Shown here one piece after another: positions 1-10,355 of a stretch of DNA of 64,000 bases. Each line of letters begins with the position of its first letter. Position 1 is the first letter of the stretch. Under the pieces are notes generated by a model. That model did no database searches. It saw only the letters and a list, made by a program, of their open reading frames with translations, and was not told the DNA's origin. The translations under genes were made by a program, and so were the position numbers. Source of the stretch: Heterobasidion occidentale (taxonomy: Eukaryota; Basidiomycota; Agaricomycetes; Russulales; Bondarzewiaceae); the NCBI GenBank assembly GCA_039111635.1, contig JBCAQO010000001.1, forward strand, positions 2,232,001 through 2,296,000, in the 5' to 3' direction.

Positions 1-579
1 TCTTGAAAGAATCGTGAAATCACAAACAAAAATCCAGAACGAGTAACCATACCGATGAAGCTTCAAGACCTTCTCGTTCCCCTCCAAGTCAGCAACAATA
101 TAGATATCTAGTTGTATGTTCGTTGGCAGATGGTCATAGTGTGCAATGTTAATTACTCACCTGACTCCTTCCCCACCCCTATCTGGTTCCCAACCGAATA
201 CATGGAGTCTCTCTTGGACAATGCACGCATCGCCAAGAAGTCATAACCGCCGTAGGTCAACCTGTAACCGTCATCTGTCCTCTCCATCGATAACTTCTCA
301 ATCGAACAAGCGGCACAGTACTCACATTTAGAATTCTGTACTTTAGATATGAGGTTTCTTTTGGCAAGACTTCCGATTAATTTATTGACTCCTCCTCCAC
401 GGAGCCCTGATATCTGAACGATGAGTGGGGTGGGGACTACCTCGTGATTTTTCGAGCCCATTTCTACCTGAGGCCCTTGTTAGCTCCTCCTTCTAGACTT
501 GATTGTATGGACATACTGCTGTGAGTACTCTGAACTCATCAGAGGTCACATAGCGAAGGTCCGTAGCATCCAACTTCAT
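1..579 (-). CDS. RIO2: RIO2 atypical serine/threonine kinase, N-terminal part, cut by window edge
   Basis: Cytoplasmic RIO-family ATPase/kinase needed for late maturation of the 40S ribosomal subunit. Four exons are visible (517-579, 326-467, 161-274, 53-107), all joining in phase. Together they read from MKLDATDLRY through the N-terminal winged-helix region (MGSKNHEVVP, DGYRLTYGGYDF) to GNQIGVGKES-DIYIVADLEG and VLKLHR, the start of the ATP-binding lobe with its beta-3 lysine. GNQ.GVGKESDIY is a RIO2 signature. The ATG at 579 gives the usual RIO2 N-terminus. The next exon lies beyond base 1, so the catalytic loop is not seen. It diverges from NAA40 across about 295 bp. Confidence 0.93.
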
Positions 580-874
580 GATCGCTGGTCGTCAGGTATG
601 ACAGACGATAGCAACAGCCTTTGTATAGAGCTCAAGGTATGTCGAGCGGGGAATTGTTGGGTGCCAAAAGTCAGCGAATTTTGCTGCGTGAGATCTCGAT
701 GTATTTGTTCGGCAAGCACCGAAGTAAAGGTACGTAAACTACGTCACCCAATGAAGCAAGTCACGCGTTCACGGTTCAGTCCGATTCAGACGCAGCGTCC
801 CTGCACTGAGCCTGGTTGAGTACTAAATAGAACGATTCTCCAAACCACAGTCAGAGCTTCTAACAGTCCTCTGC
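580..874. promoter_or_regulatory. Shared intergenic promoter of RIO2 and NAA40
   Basis: The gap between two divergent start codons (579 on the minus strand, 875 on the plus strand) must hold both promoters and 5' leaders. No clear TATA box was seen. The role is inferred from gene arrangement only. Confidence 0.5.
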
Positions 875-1846
875 ATGGGCGTAACTCTTGTCCAGATAGC
901 AAATAAGGCCATTCGCTTTGATTTGGTGCTCGTCATCTGGCGCTGAACGATTGTTTCTGCTTACAGGCCACCACCGATGAATTAGCAGAATTCGTTCCAG
1001 CTGATTGCGTCGTTGGCGACAAAAAGTAGGACATAAAATCATTCATCGGAAAAGTCTTTGATGCCACATATCGATGATAAAGGTGCTATTTACAAGTGGC
1101 TCTCGTCAAAGATCTTTCGGAGGTCGAACGTGAGGCGACATGGCAGATCATCGAGAAAAACATGCGTAAAATGTAAGGGGATCACTATTCAATGGTGGTA
1201 TCCCATCGGCTAGAAAATATTATAGGTCTGAGCGGTCTTCAATGGGATGGGACCCGGCAGAGAAACAGGAACAGGTGTTCCATGCGGATGCTCGGTTCGT
1301 CCTTGTGAGGGCACCCCCAGCCGATCCTGAAGGTGTGACTACCTCCGGTCAGATCATTGCATGCTGTGTATTTCGGTTTGAGCGAGAGGAGGGCCACAAT
1401 GTGTTGTATTGGTATAACTTATTCGATCCGGAGTCCTATCCGTGACAATTCTCACTAGTTTCCTTCAAGCTACGAGCTGCAAATATTAGAGTCTGCGCGG
1501 AGGAACGGACTTGGCAGGCTGCTCATGCAATGCCTGATAGATATAGGCCATCAGTGGCGAATGCGCAAGATCATGTTGACCGTTCTTAGAGGTATATTTG
1601 TTACCCCCGCATGTTTGTCAGTTAGATTAACAAGTATTATACAGAAAATGAAGCAGCAATGGCGTTTTATAAGGGGAATGGGTATGAATCCGTACGCGCC
1701 TTGATTACTAGCGGGTTTGAACTGCTCTCCACAGGTTTGCTGTGGACCCTTCCTCGCCAGGGTACAACGGTGACGAAGCGGACGACGAGTGGGTTGACAA
1801 AGATGAAGACTATGATTATTGGATCATGTCCCGAAAGCTCAGGTAG
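875..1846 (+). CDS. NAA40: N-alpha-acetyltransferase 40 (NatD), histone H4/H2A N-terminal acetyltransferase
   Basis: GNAT-fold enzyme that in this family acetylates the N-terminal serine of histones H4 and H2A. Six exons (about 875-925, 967-1025, 1083-1172, 1226-1411, 1470-1591, and from 1645) join in phase. Visible blocks in order: WQIIEKNMRKM, GWDPAEKQEQ, VFRFEREEG, VLYCYELQI, the acetyl-CoA loop ARRNGLGRLLMQ, RMRKIMLTVL, and NEAAMAFYKGNGF followed by VDPSSPGYN. YELQI, the R..GLGR..MQ loop and FYK..GF.VD.SSP are typical of NAA40 rather than other GNATs. The tail ends DYDYWIMSRKLR. The start at 875 is the first ATG that feeds the conserved exons; the first intron (41 nt) is short. Confidence 0.88.
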
Positions 1847-2068
1847 CATTCACATGTACTCCCACATTTGTGTTGCCGTCGGGTGCCCGAGAGGTTATCG
1901 CCGCTGTGCTCTTGTGACGCTCGAGTTCCATGGAGCTCACGCGCGCTCATGACGATGACCGAAGTCAAAATTTGTACATATTTGTGTCGACGTTCGCATA
2001 ATAGTACTCATCGGCATCGTTCCGATCTTAAACACCGCACGGTAATACACAGTCCCTCACATCCGTTC

Positions 2069-2549
2069 ATGCCTCCAACAGCATCGTTGCGCGTCCTGGG
2101 GCGCGCAAGCTCTTCTCGCAAGGTCATTGGGAGACGTTACGCCTCGCACGGCGCACCACATTACAATGAACCCTCCGGCTACCTCTTCAGCGAGAAGGTA
2201 CGTGGACTTGGTGACTTTTAATCATTCCAGGGGCCTTTCTGACTCTATCGTGGACCGTGCTTGCGCCCTTTGATTAGCCGTTGCCACCAGGGCAGAAGCG
2301 TGTCAAGGAAGACTGGGAGAACGTCTGGTATATCGGGATGTTTGGGGGTATGGGAGCCGTTGGGGTGCTGCTATATTACAAGCCCGACACCAGGTATGTC
2401 TGAGGTTTCTTCTCATAAATTCCGATGAGATCGACGCTGATATACAATGATGCAGCATACAGACCTGGGCGTTGAAGGAGGCGAAGGAGCGCATGGAGGC
2501 TCGTGGCGAGAAGGTCGAGTACAAACCTTCATTGTCACCACCGTTGTAA
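2069..2549 (+). CDS. NDUFB11: NADH:ubiquinone oxidoreductase ESSS (NDUFB11-like) subunit
   Basis: Accessory subunit of mitochondrial complex I with a single inner-membrane helix. Three exons (2069-2197, 2278-2393, 2456-2549) give a 112-residue protein with no frame problem. The N-terminus is basic and Ser/Arg rich (RASSSRKVIGRR), as expected of a mitochondrial presequence. The core YLFSEK...KRVKEDWENVWYIGMFGG, with a helix ending in LLYYKPDT and then IQTWALKEAKERM, matches the ESSS family pattern of an EDWE motif, one helix and YKPDT..W. Length fits fungal ESSS proteins. It converges on the glycine cleavage H gene, with 249 bp between stop codons. Confidence 0.85.
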
Positions 2550-2798
2550 CCATCGACATCTGGGCCAACTGTTTGTTATCGACTTCCTTGCGGACGCTCT
2601 CATCACTACAATTCGAACTGAGAACAACCACATTCTCATTGTACATTAACGAAGCGCGAGCCGCAACATGTGTAGTGTCAACCCGAACTCTATGCATAAA
2701 CCATCCTCATAATGTCCCCCAAGCGCCAGCGTGTCTTCGTGACGGCAGTTGATGCCTCACCTCTCTAGCATGACTATGTAGTAATCAACTACAGATCT

Positions 2799-3589
2799 TT
2801 ATGACTCGCAGTGCGCCTTGTACTGTTCTGCTGTCATCAGCTCATCCAACTGGAGACAGCACGTCAGCCTGGCCGATCATGCATGCAAGAATACGTCACA
2901 GGACGGACCTCAGAGGGGTTGGACAGTTCAATTTTGCAAAGCCAACCTGCAGAGCGTCGCACTGAACACAGTAGATAGTTGCGATAAACATAGACGCACC
3001 CTTGTCTTCCGGTGACTTATTCAGAAGAGATGGTTGACCAGCGAGCTCCTCGTTGATAGACACAACCTTTCCAGATACGGGAGAGAACTGCACAGTAATA
3101 CGCATACATATCAGTACGAGGGTAGGATAGACATATATCAACTGCACGTACGATATCTGACGCAGCCTTGACGCTCTCCACGGCACCAATCATGGCTGCA
3201 CAGAACTTATCAACCCCTTGAAAACTCGTGAATGATATTAAGCAGGGACGTACCGCCCTGCTCGACCTCAGAGCCCTCCTGAGGCAGCTCAACAAAGACG
3301 ACATCTCCCAAGCTCGTCTGTGCGTAGTCCGTGATTGTTATCGTCCCGACATTCGTCTCATCGTCAAAGATGACGGCTTCGTGGTCACTTGTGTACTTTT
3401 TGGCTATGGCCAGCGACACGTAGCATGAGCGCAATTCACAGCGGACGCGAGACACCATGCCCAACACGTACTGACGAGTGTCCGCGCCAGGGGCCGGAGA
3501 GTGAAGGCGGCGGCGGGGCGCACAGCAGGAGCTCGGAGCCCTCGCAACGAAGATGCAGAACGCGATGCTTGACGGAGGACGGAGAGCAT
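2799..3589 (-). CDS. GCV3: Glycine cleavage system H protein, mitochondrial, lipoyl carrier
   Basis: Shuttles the methylamine group of glycine between the P, T and L proteins in the mitochondrial matrix. The ATG at 3589 opens an Arg/Ser/Ala-rich presequence ([20 protein letters not shown]). The mature part begins [10 protein letters not shown] and contains [23 protein letters not shown], then [11 protein letters not shown] with the lipoyl-accepting lysine, then [19 protein letters not shown]. The C-terminus is rebuilt by an intron with a GTCCGT donor, giving [20 protein letters not shown] before the stop at 2799-2801; without it the tail would be non-homologous. Upstream on the same strand lies the mitochondrial EF-Tu gene (separate promoter assumed). 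H-family identity is certain; exact intron edges less so. Confidence 0.9.
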
Positions 3590-4020
3590 TTTGAAGATCA
3601 CGGAACAGCGGTCAACAGAGTCTATGTAAGAGAAATGGTTGAGTTGCTGAAAAAGAAAGCAGAGGTTCGGAACGAGGCGTTCCGTTCTTCTTTCCGTCTC
3701 CGCGAATCCAAACTGAGGGTACTGATGATTACAGTCCGTTATCTCTTCGTGAACAGACGGATTGAGATATTTCTTTAAATCCTCTTTGCGAGTCTCTCCT
3801 GATTATATTCGTCATAAGTCCATACCGTATTGGCATGCACAGAGCGTGCAAGACAAGGTGCTTTAGGACACGCGCGAAATCCGTGAAGGGAGTGGGTGAG
3901 TGGTGACAATGTATGTATGTACAAACACTTGGGCACGTGGATAGCTAAGAGCATGCGATGTAAGATCGCCGCTTCGCCGAAGGACATAAGCTCAATACGG
4001 TACTGTCTATGGCAGACAAC

Positions 4021-6082
4021 TCATGCAAGAATCTTGGTGACGATTCCAGTTCCAACTAAGGAGAAGGATGAGCCTCAGAGGTGATCATATGAGGAAAAAA
4101 CTCACTAGTTTTGCCGCCCTCACGGAGTGTGAAGCTGATGTGGCTGTCAGATTACCCAGACCAATATGAATCATGAAACATAACTTACCGAGAACCGACT
4201 TCAGCTGCAACATCGTGAACAAGGTCACAGATCATCTCGACGTTGTCACCAGGCATAACCTGCGAGACATGTTAATCGTAAGAAAAAGCCGATAGCGGGT
4301 ATGCAACTGACCATCTTCTCAGCTGCATCTGAGGTACCCTCTGGCCAAGTTAGAGCAACAGTGATATCAGCAGTGCGAAGGAAGAGCTGTGGGCGGTAAT
4401 TGCTCATGAATGGGGTGTAGCGTCCACCTGTCTATAAGTCAGTTTATGATATGCATTGCGTTACGAGCCACGAACCTTCATCCTTGGTGAGGACCTGAAT
4501 TCAACATGTTAGCATACCGATCCATACAGGTGGCCTGAAACATACGTAGATCTGAGCCTGGAACTTTGTGACAGGCTTCATCGAGCCGGGAGCGATGATA
4601 ACCATACCGCGGTGGACCTGCTCGCGCTTGATACCACGAAGCAGAGCGCCCATGTTATCACCAGCCTCACCCTACACAACTGTTAGCAACAGATGTCACT
4701 GAAATTGAGCGAAACCCATACCCGGTCGAGCTCCTTGTGGAACATTTCTGTTGAACTAGGTCAGTGTGACTTTGATGAAACAAAGGCTGAGTATACGCAC
4801 CAATACCAGTGAGAGTCGTCTTGAAGTGCGCACCAAGCCCAACAATCTCAACATCAGCGCCCTTCGTAGCGATACCACGCTCGACGCGACCAGTTGCGAC
4901 AGTACCACGACCAGAGATTGAGAAGACATCTATAGTTCCATGAGACACCAAGACCCATTAGTTTCGATCCATGATTTACCTTCGACGGGCATGAGGAAGG
5001 GCTTCTCGAGGTCACCTGAAAGCCGAGTTAATACTCGCACGAAATGGAGCGGGAACGCTCAACTCACGGGGAGGGAGTTCCAGCCATTCATCGCAAGCCT
5101 GGACCAGTTCCAAAATCTTCTTCTCACCCATCTCAGGGTCACGGCCATCGAGTGCGGCAAGAGCAGAGCCCATGACGATGGGGGAGTTCTCTCCGTCAAA
5201 GTTGTAAGTCGAAAGCAGGTCGCGCATCTCCATGTCGACGAGTTCGAGCATCTCAGGGTCCGAGATCTGGTCGACCTTGTTGATGAACACGACAAGCCTC
5301 TTGATGCCAACCTGACGGGCGAGGAGCAGATGTTCACGAGTCTGAGGCATCTGTCCATCCGTTGCTGAGACCACGATGATAGCACCATCCATTTGTGCAG
5401 CACCAGTGATCATGTTTTTGATGTCTGTACCAACCTTTCATCGGCGTATGCCGCCAGAACCAAGGGAGATGATGCTTACAATCAGCATGTCCGGGACAGT
5501 CAATGTGCCCGTAGTGCCGCGAAGCACTCTCATATTCAACGTGAGAAGAGTTGATGGTGATGCCGCGAGCCTTCTCTTCTGGAGCCTTGTCAATCTGGGA
5601 GTAGTCGGTGAATGTTGCGCCGCCGGTGGCGGAAAGAACCTTGGTGATGGCGGCTGTCAAGGTCGTCTTTCCATGGTCGACGTGGCCTTTGAGGGGGAAT
5701 CAGATCATTGACTTTTCACCCCTCGATCAACCAAGTCCACTCACCAATGGTACCGATGTTCATGTGAGGCTTAGCGCGCGAGAACTTGCCAGACACCTCG
5801 GCATAACCTCTGACAGGCACTGCAGAGGACAGCTCAGTAGCTGGAGGAGGGGAGGTAGAGCGCGCACGTACTGCCTCGGAGCGCAATTTTTGAAGGAGGC
5901 AATGATGGAACGAGAGACGAGTTCCGAAGAGGTACACGTCTACACGAGTTGGCGAGGGTTTGGGAGACAGCTGGACGAGATTGTGAGCTGTGGTGAATGA
6001 GATGTGTGCGAGGACACGAACCCCTTGAGCTGTAGAGTCTGCGGGCAACTGCCCTGGGCGCCGCCAACTGTGAACGCAACAT
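4021..6082 (-). CDS. TUF1: Mitochondrial translation elongation factor Tu
   Basis: GTPase that brings aminoacyl-tRNA to the mitochondrial ribosome. It is split into many exons. The presequence starts [18 protein letters not shown] at 6082. [23 protein letters not shown] then leads through an intron into the P-loop. All G motifs are present: G3 DCPGHADY (restored by an intron), G4 NKVD, and G5 near MGSALAAL. Domains 2 and 3 follow ([27 protein letters not shown]), ending [43 protein letters not shown]. The frame is clean throughout, unlike CBF5 further on. It diverges from PEX14 over only 156 bp. The structure of the first two exons is the least certain part. Confidence 0.95.
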
Positions 6083-6238
6083 GTCTCGTCAGTGAGGGAG
6101 CAGTTCCAACGCAGGTCGGAGTGGAGAGCTGGAAAGAAAACTGTTCCACTGGTTTAACTCGGCGCGCGTCCCGTATTTCGGGATTTATACCGCTTCCGGC
6201 CGAGGTTAGGGTTTGTCCTCTCTGTCCCGCTCACTCAG
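6083..6238. promoter_or_regulatory. Compact shared promoter of TUF1 and PEX14
   Basis: Only 156 bp separate the start codon of TUF1 (minus strand) from that of PEX14 (plus strand), so both transcripts must start within this gap or inside the 5' leaders. It contains CTGGTTTAAC and TTTATACCGC stretches but no convincing TATA element. Function is inferred from position. Confidence 0.5.
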
Positions 6239-7404
6239 ATGGCTTCCCCGGACAGGCAAGAACTCGTTCGCAATGCTGTCGCGTTCATCCTCGACCCAAA
6301 GGTAGCGGTCTCTCTCGCATTCCACGTCCTTAGACTCTGAAACATCCTCTCCGCAGACTCAGTCGTCGTCCCTAACCCAGAAGGTGCAATTTCTCGAAGC
6401 AAAAGGCCTGACGGCGCCCGAGATCGAGGATGCCATGAGACAAGCCGGCGCACACACCGCGTCTGTCCCAGCTGGACCATCGTATCAACAGCCATACGCG
6501 CCTGTATACGGACCCTCTCCCTATATGCCGCCCTCTCAATCGCAACAGTGGGATTGGCGTGACTACTTTGTACGCACCAAACGTTTTCCTCCCGTCCCTT
6601 CAGAAGAGTCACTCATGGACTTTGCAAGATCACTGCAGTCGTCTCAGGCTCTGTTGCCTATGGTGCCATGGCGCTCGCCAGAGTGCGCACTTTCCTCTTC
6701 AGCGCTTCCTCACGAACTAACCGCATACCTCCCAACCGGTTTCACGTGATAGAAATATCTGCTCCCGCATCTCCAGCCTCCAACTTCCACCGCCTACGAA
6801 CAGGACCGCGACGCTCTCACGGCACAGTTCGATGCTGCAGAAGCGTTGCTGAAGGAAATCCAAGCCGAAACGGCTGCCGTAAAACTGGCGGTAGAAGACC
6901 AGAAAGGGAAGGTCGACAAAGCAGTTGCCGACGTTGAGGCTACAGTAAAACAACTGCGGGATGGGGATGCGAAAACGAGGGACGAGATGCGGGAGATCAG
7001 GGAAGAGATCAACAACGTTCGCGAAATGCTTCCAAAGGTAATGGAAAACCGCTTTCATTACACCTCACTGACTCGTTGCCTAGATGATTGACAAGAACAA
7101 GGAGACGCATACGCAATCTCTGGCAGAATTGCAGCAAGAGCTCAAATCCTTGAAGGCTCTATTGCTCAGTCGAGGGCCTTCTGCTCCTAGTACTCCTATT
7201 CCGCCTCCTAGCTTTCCTCAACGGCCCTCCATCCCAGCCTGGCAGCTCGCCCCTCAATCACCCGCTCCACCTCCAGCCCAACCTACACCACAACCATACT
7301 CATTGCCGTCATCGGCATTGCCAGGTCTCAGTTCACCGAAGCCTATCTCAGATCACGGCAAGGGCAAGGAGGTGGAGGCCCATGAGGTCAATGGCACTTC
7401 ATAG
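6239..7404 (+). CDS. PEX14: Peroxin 14, peroxisomal import docking protein
   Basis: Peroxisomal membrane protein that docks the PEX5/PEX7 cargo receptors. Five exons (6239-6301, 6357-6569, 6629-6682, 6753-7037, 7084-7404) give 311 residues in frame. The N-terminal docking domain covers about residues 5-50 (RQELVRNAVAFI, KVQFLEAKGLTAPEIEDAM). A Pro/Tyr-rich linker leads to WDWRDYF, then a hydrophobic segment at about 93-115 (ITAVVSGSVAYGAMALA). A long coiled coil (about 125-230; KVDKAVADVEATVKQL) is followed by a proline-rich tail. This order is the classic PEX14 layout. Gene models that skip the 54-nt exon 3 would lose most of the membrane segment. Confidence 0.92.
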
Positions 7405-7559
7405 GTTTCTTGTGATGTTAGTCGGATTTCTTCTTCGCATATTTTACGCATTTGGTGATGAGGACCGTTAGCCTTCGACGGCGCTTGAGTTAAGTGCACG
7501 TGGTCAACCAGTGGCGGCTGCAATCCTTTGTCTGCTTACTGGTGCCATGTGGGCACTTC

Positions 7560-8440
7560 TCCATTGTTTCCACGTGAGTAGGACAGGGTCTTGTTTGTTC
7601 CCCGATATTTGGGCCACCACCCTGTAAGTTGTGGCGCACAACGTGCCTGAAGAGTGGCGAATGTCTTACCTACAGCATATAAGGAAAACGCGTCCGCCAT
7701 CTTCCTTTCTCTCCACAACATATATTTCATTCTTCGTGGCTATCCTTTCCTCATTCATGGCCAAGCATTCAGCCCACCAGTTTCCAACACGCGTCTGGCC
7801 TCCCGGTTTTGGCATCAAGCTCCTGCGTGTATCACTCCTACAGGTGCCACACATAGTCTTCTTCATCATGCTCTGGATCTCCTTCGGTTACGGGTCTGCA
7901 TCATCCCAGGATTTGGGAACGTCTGAGGTTCGCGTGTATCGACACCCTCATGGTCAACATAACTCGCGCGCGCGTCCGTACGACTCATGCCACCACACCT
8001 TTCGCGACGGCATATCTATCACGCCTTGCGCCGTGAAGGAGCGCATGCCACAACCTCCCAAGCTTGGTGATATGGAACGATTCGTGATTTTCGTTCTTGC
8101 CCTCCCTGCAGCCTATGTATTGGAGAGTTTGATTGGTGGAGCCTTTCGTCACGGAATGATTCAGGGTTTATGGTCCTACATCGAGTATTGCATGAATCGC
8201 GCCTATAATGGTAAGCATTGATCCTGACATCAATAAAGCGCGATCTGCTCACACTCATATGCAGGCGCAATCGCGGGGTATAGAAGGCGTAAGAGCGCTC
8301 CGTCGAACCTTCGTTTCCGTTCCATGCTGATACGACCCCACCTGGGCGTTCTCGGCAGTGGCGGAGATCTCGTCGACGGAGCAACAAGTACCCGCTCGAC
8401 TGCAAATCGCGCCCGGGAACAGGTCGTCTTGTGGAACTGA
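7560..8440 (+). CDS. Hypothetical protein, reading frame appears broken
   Basis: I do not recognise this protein. From about 7620 one frame reads YKENASAIFLSLHNIYF, GYPFLIHGQAFSPP and HQAPACITPTGATHSLLHHALDLLRLRVCIIPGFG. Coding-like sequence then continues in a second frame (RLRFACIDTLMVN, ARVRTTHATTPFATAYLSRL), then in a third (MERFVIFVLALPAAYVLESLIGGAF), and across an intron at about 8211 into AIAGYRRRKSAP. Each switch would be repaired by one extra base (near 7915-7922 and 8026-8032). Hydrophobic stretches suggest a membrane protein. No ATG start could be fixed, and the limits are approximate. An alternative is that some switches are unrecognised introns. Confidence 0.35.
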
Positions 8441-9462
8441 CACTTGTGAGTGTTCCACATCTAATCCCCGTGGACATTCGGGCATGTCGGTCTGACATCC
8501 ATGTCCGCGTCTAGCATCTAGTCTTGATGCAGAGACTATCGACGATTTGGATTCAATAATTTCGGAGGAAGAAAGGTAAATCGTCACGCTTTCAAATGTG
8601 TTCGATCTGACCCTCAGATTGCAAACCAGCACACACCAGACATACGTATACACGCCGCATCGAAGGACCATCCCACTGCCCCCGACCTGGAGTCAGTACT
8701 CATGCACAGTGTCAAAATCACGGTAACTTCTTACTTCTTTCATGCAACATGCTTCAGTTCTGAGTGTAACGCATCACGTAGTGGTTATCTCGGCTCTCAG
8801 TGTCCCGGACGAACTACGGCCGATCAACTACGGGTCGTTGGCATCATAGTTCCTCAACCCAAGGTTCGCGATCAGATATATCTCCGCCTGCGCAAGGATC
8901 CTGAGGCTCTGCTCCGTCGCTCTATGCCTGTAGAGGAGCATGCATCACATATGCCTGAAGCATCAACGGACGAGGGCGCTTCGACTGGCAAACAGGACAA
9001 CGTAACTCTCGCGCAGGATCCTGCTGAGGAGGGAAAGGAGTCCCGAGATGCAGAGGCAGAGATCAACCCTGAAGCCTTCAACTCCGTCAAGTCGAGGTCT
9101 GGCCCCGACGAAAACAGGACGGCCAATGCGGATCAAATTGCGGAGGTCGAGTTTGATTTACATACAGGTGCCATGTTCGATGCAGGTCTGGCACAGGAGA
9201 TAGACGAAGACACGATGATGATACTCGTACCGGAAGTCTTCGATGAAGACATCATGATGAATGATGTTATGCAGGCCGATGTCGTGCGGGACGAGATCGT
9301 GCAGGACGAGGTCATGCAGGACGCTACTGCCATGCAGGACGAGATTGTGCAGGACGAGGTCATGCAGGACGTTACTGCCGTGCAGCACGATGCCATGCAA
9401 AACAATATCCCGCAACGCATCATTGTGCCAAACATTCTCATGCTGGAAGAGATCAAGGGATG
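8440..9462 (+). CDS. Hypothetical acidic, methionine/glutamine-rich protein with internal repeats
   Basis: Not recognised. The clearest part is one long frame from about 8820 to the stop at 9460-9462. It begins PQPKVRDQIYLRLRKDPEALLRR and continues as a low-complexity acidic tail with two copies of a 16-residue unit (core DEIVQDEVMQD). Upstream exons are ambiguous: one frame gives LDAETIDDLDSIISEE, another IANQHTPDIRIHAASKDHP. It may be the 3' half of the gene beginning at 7.6 kb or a separate gene. The tail lacks any catalytic motif and is probably disordered. Confidence 0.35.
9290..9385 (+). repeat. Two tandem copies of a 48-bp coding repeat
   Basis: Units 9290-9337 and 9338-9385 each start GACGAGAT and end in ATGCAG or GTGCAG, differing at only a few positions. 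They encode DEIVQDEVMQD followed by a short ATAM/VTAV linker and Q. Looser copies of the VMQ/VMQD motif flank them. Confidence 0.8.
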
Positions 9463-10355
9463 AGCTAAGGTGAGCAAGAATGGGATGCTTTAATGGGATG
9501 CACATAGCTCACATGTAAATTTCAGGACACAATGGGAGAGGCGTCAAGCCGTTCACCAGTCGATGTAGAAAGGTGTCACTCATCATCCTTGACACGTGCC
9601 CTCCTCCTTCGTCAACGAGGTGCATGTTCCACGCACTGCTACTAAGCGGCCGCTGGATATTGAACAACTGACAGTCGACCTTGAAGACTAAAGCCCCGCT
9701 TCATATCCTTACAACTCGTGGCTGGAGGTTCATATCCGACAGTCCACGTGGTTCCTCCTCCGCCGGTCGCCCTGTTCTTTTAAAACTGGGCATGTAATGG
9801 TGACCAAGCACACACGGTGTTAGGGCTATGATGCCCCAGATGGTTCCAAGGATCTTTCGACGACGACGACGCTACGAGTAGCACTTGCGCTTTCCCCAGC
9901 AATCGACGGTCGGTAGTAGAGATGGCTCTGATGCCGCAGACAAGTCATGTCACATAGGCTTGGGTATGGTCTGTTCACTTTCCTCCTATTCCACTCTGAC
10001 CTTGCCTGCTACTAGCATGCCGATCTCTCGCTCTAGGGCTGGTCCCGCTGCTTCGATATCCCTCCCCGCTGAAGTCCTCAAGAACAATGCCGAATACGAC
10101 TGCTCAGATCTGACGGCCTCATATACAACTCTTTTTTCTTTTTCTTTAAGATCCGTTTCTGTGGATACTCATATCTCTATCAACTCATATATCTCGCTAG
10201 GGGCCTTGCCATTTGAATGTTTGAACACCGTTGAAGCTGAAATATATGTCTTTGAGTGGCTCGTCACGTGACGTAAGTCGCCAATGTTGCCGCTGCAGCG
10301 TCTGCGCGATTCAGCAACCACCTTGAGTACTTGAGTGTGAATTAGGCGGGAACCG
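9463..10355. other. Intergenic, no gene seen
   Basis: About 0.9 kb between the acidic repeat protein and the golgin. Open frames here (for example 9885-10271) show no conserved motif or splice support. The last 300 bp presumably hold the golgin promoter. Confidence 0.5.

Noticed and set aside
8019..8498. 159-residue minus-strand frame in the unresolved 7.6-9.5 kb locus
   Set aside because: Plus-strand hydrophobic and spliced stretches are more protein-like; the minus frame has no motif.
9885..10271. 128-residue plus-strand frame upstream of the golgin
   Set aside because: No recognisable motif or splice support; likely chance in intergenic DNA.
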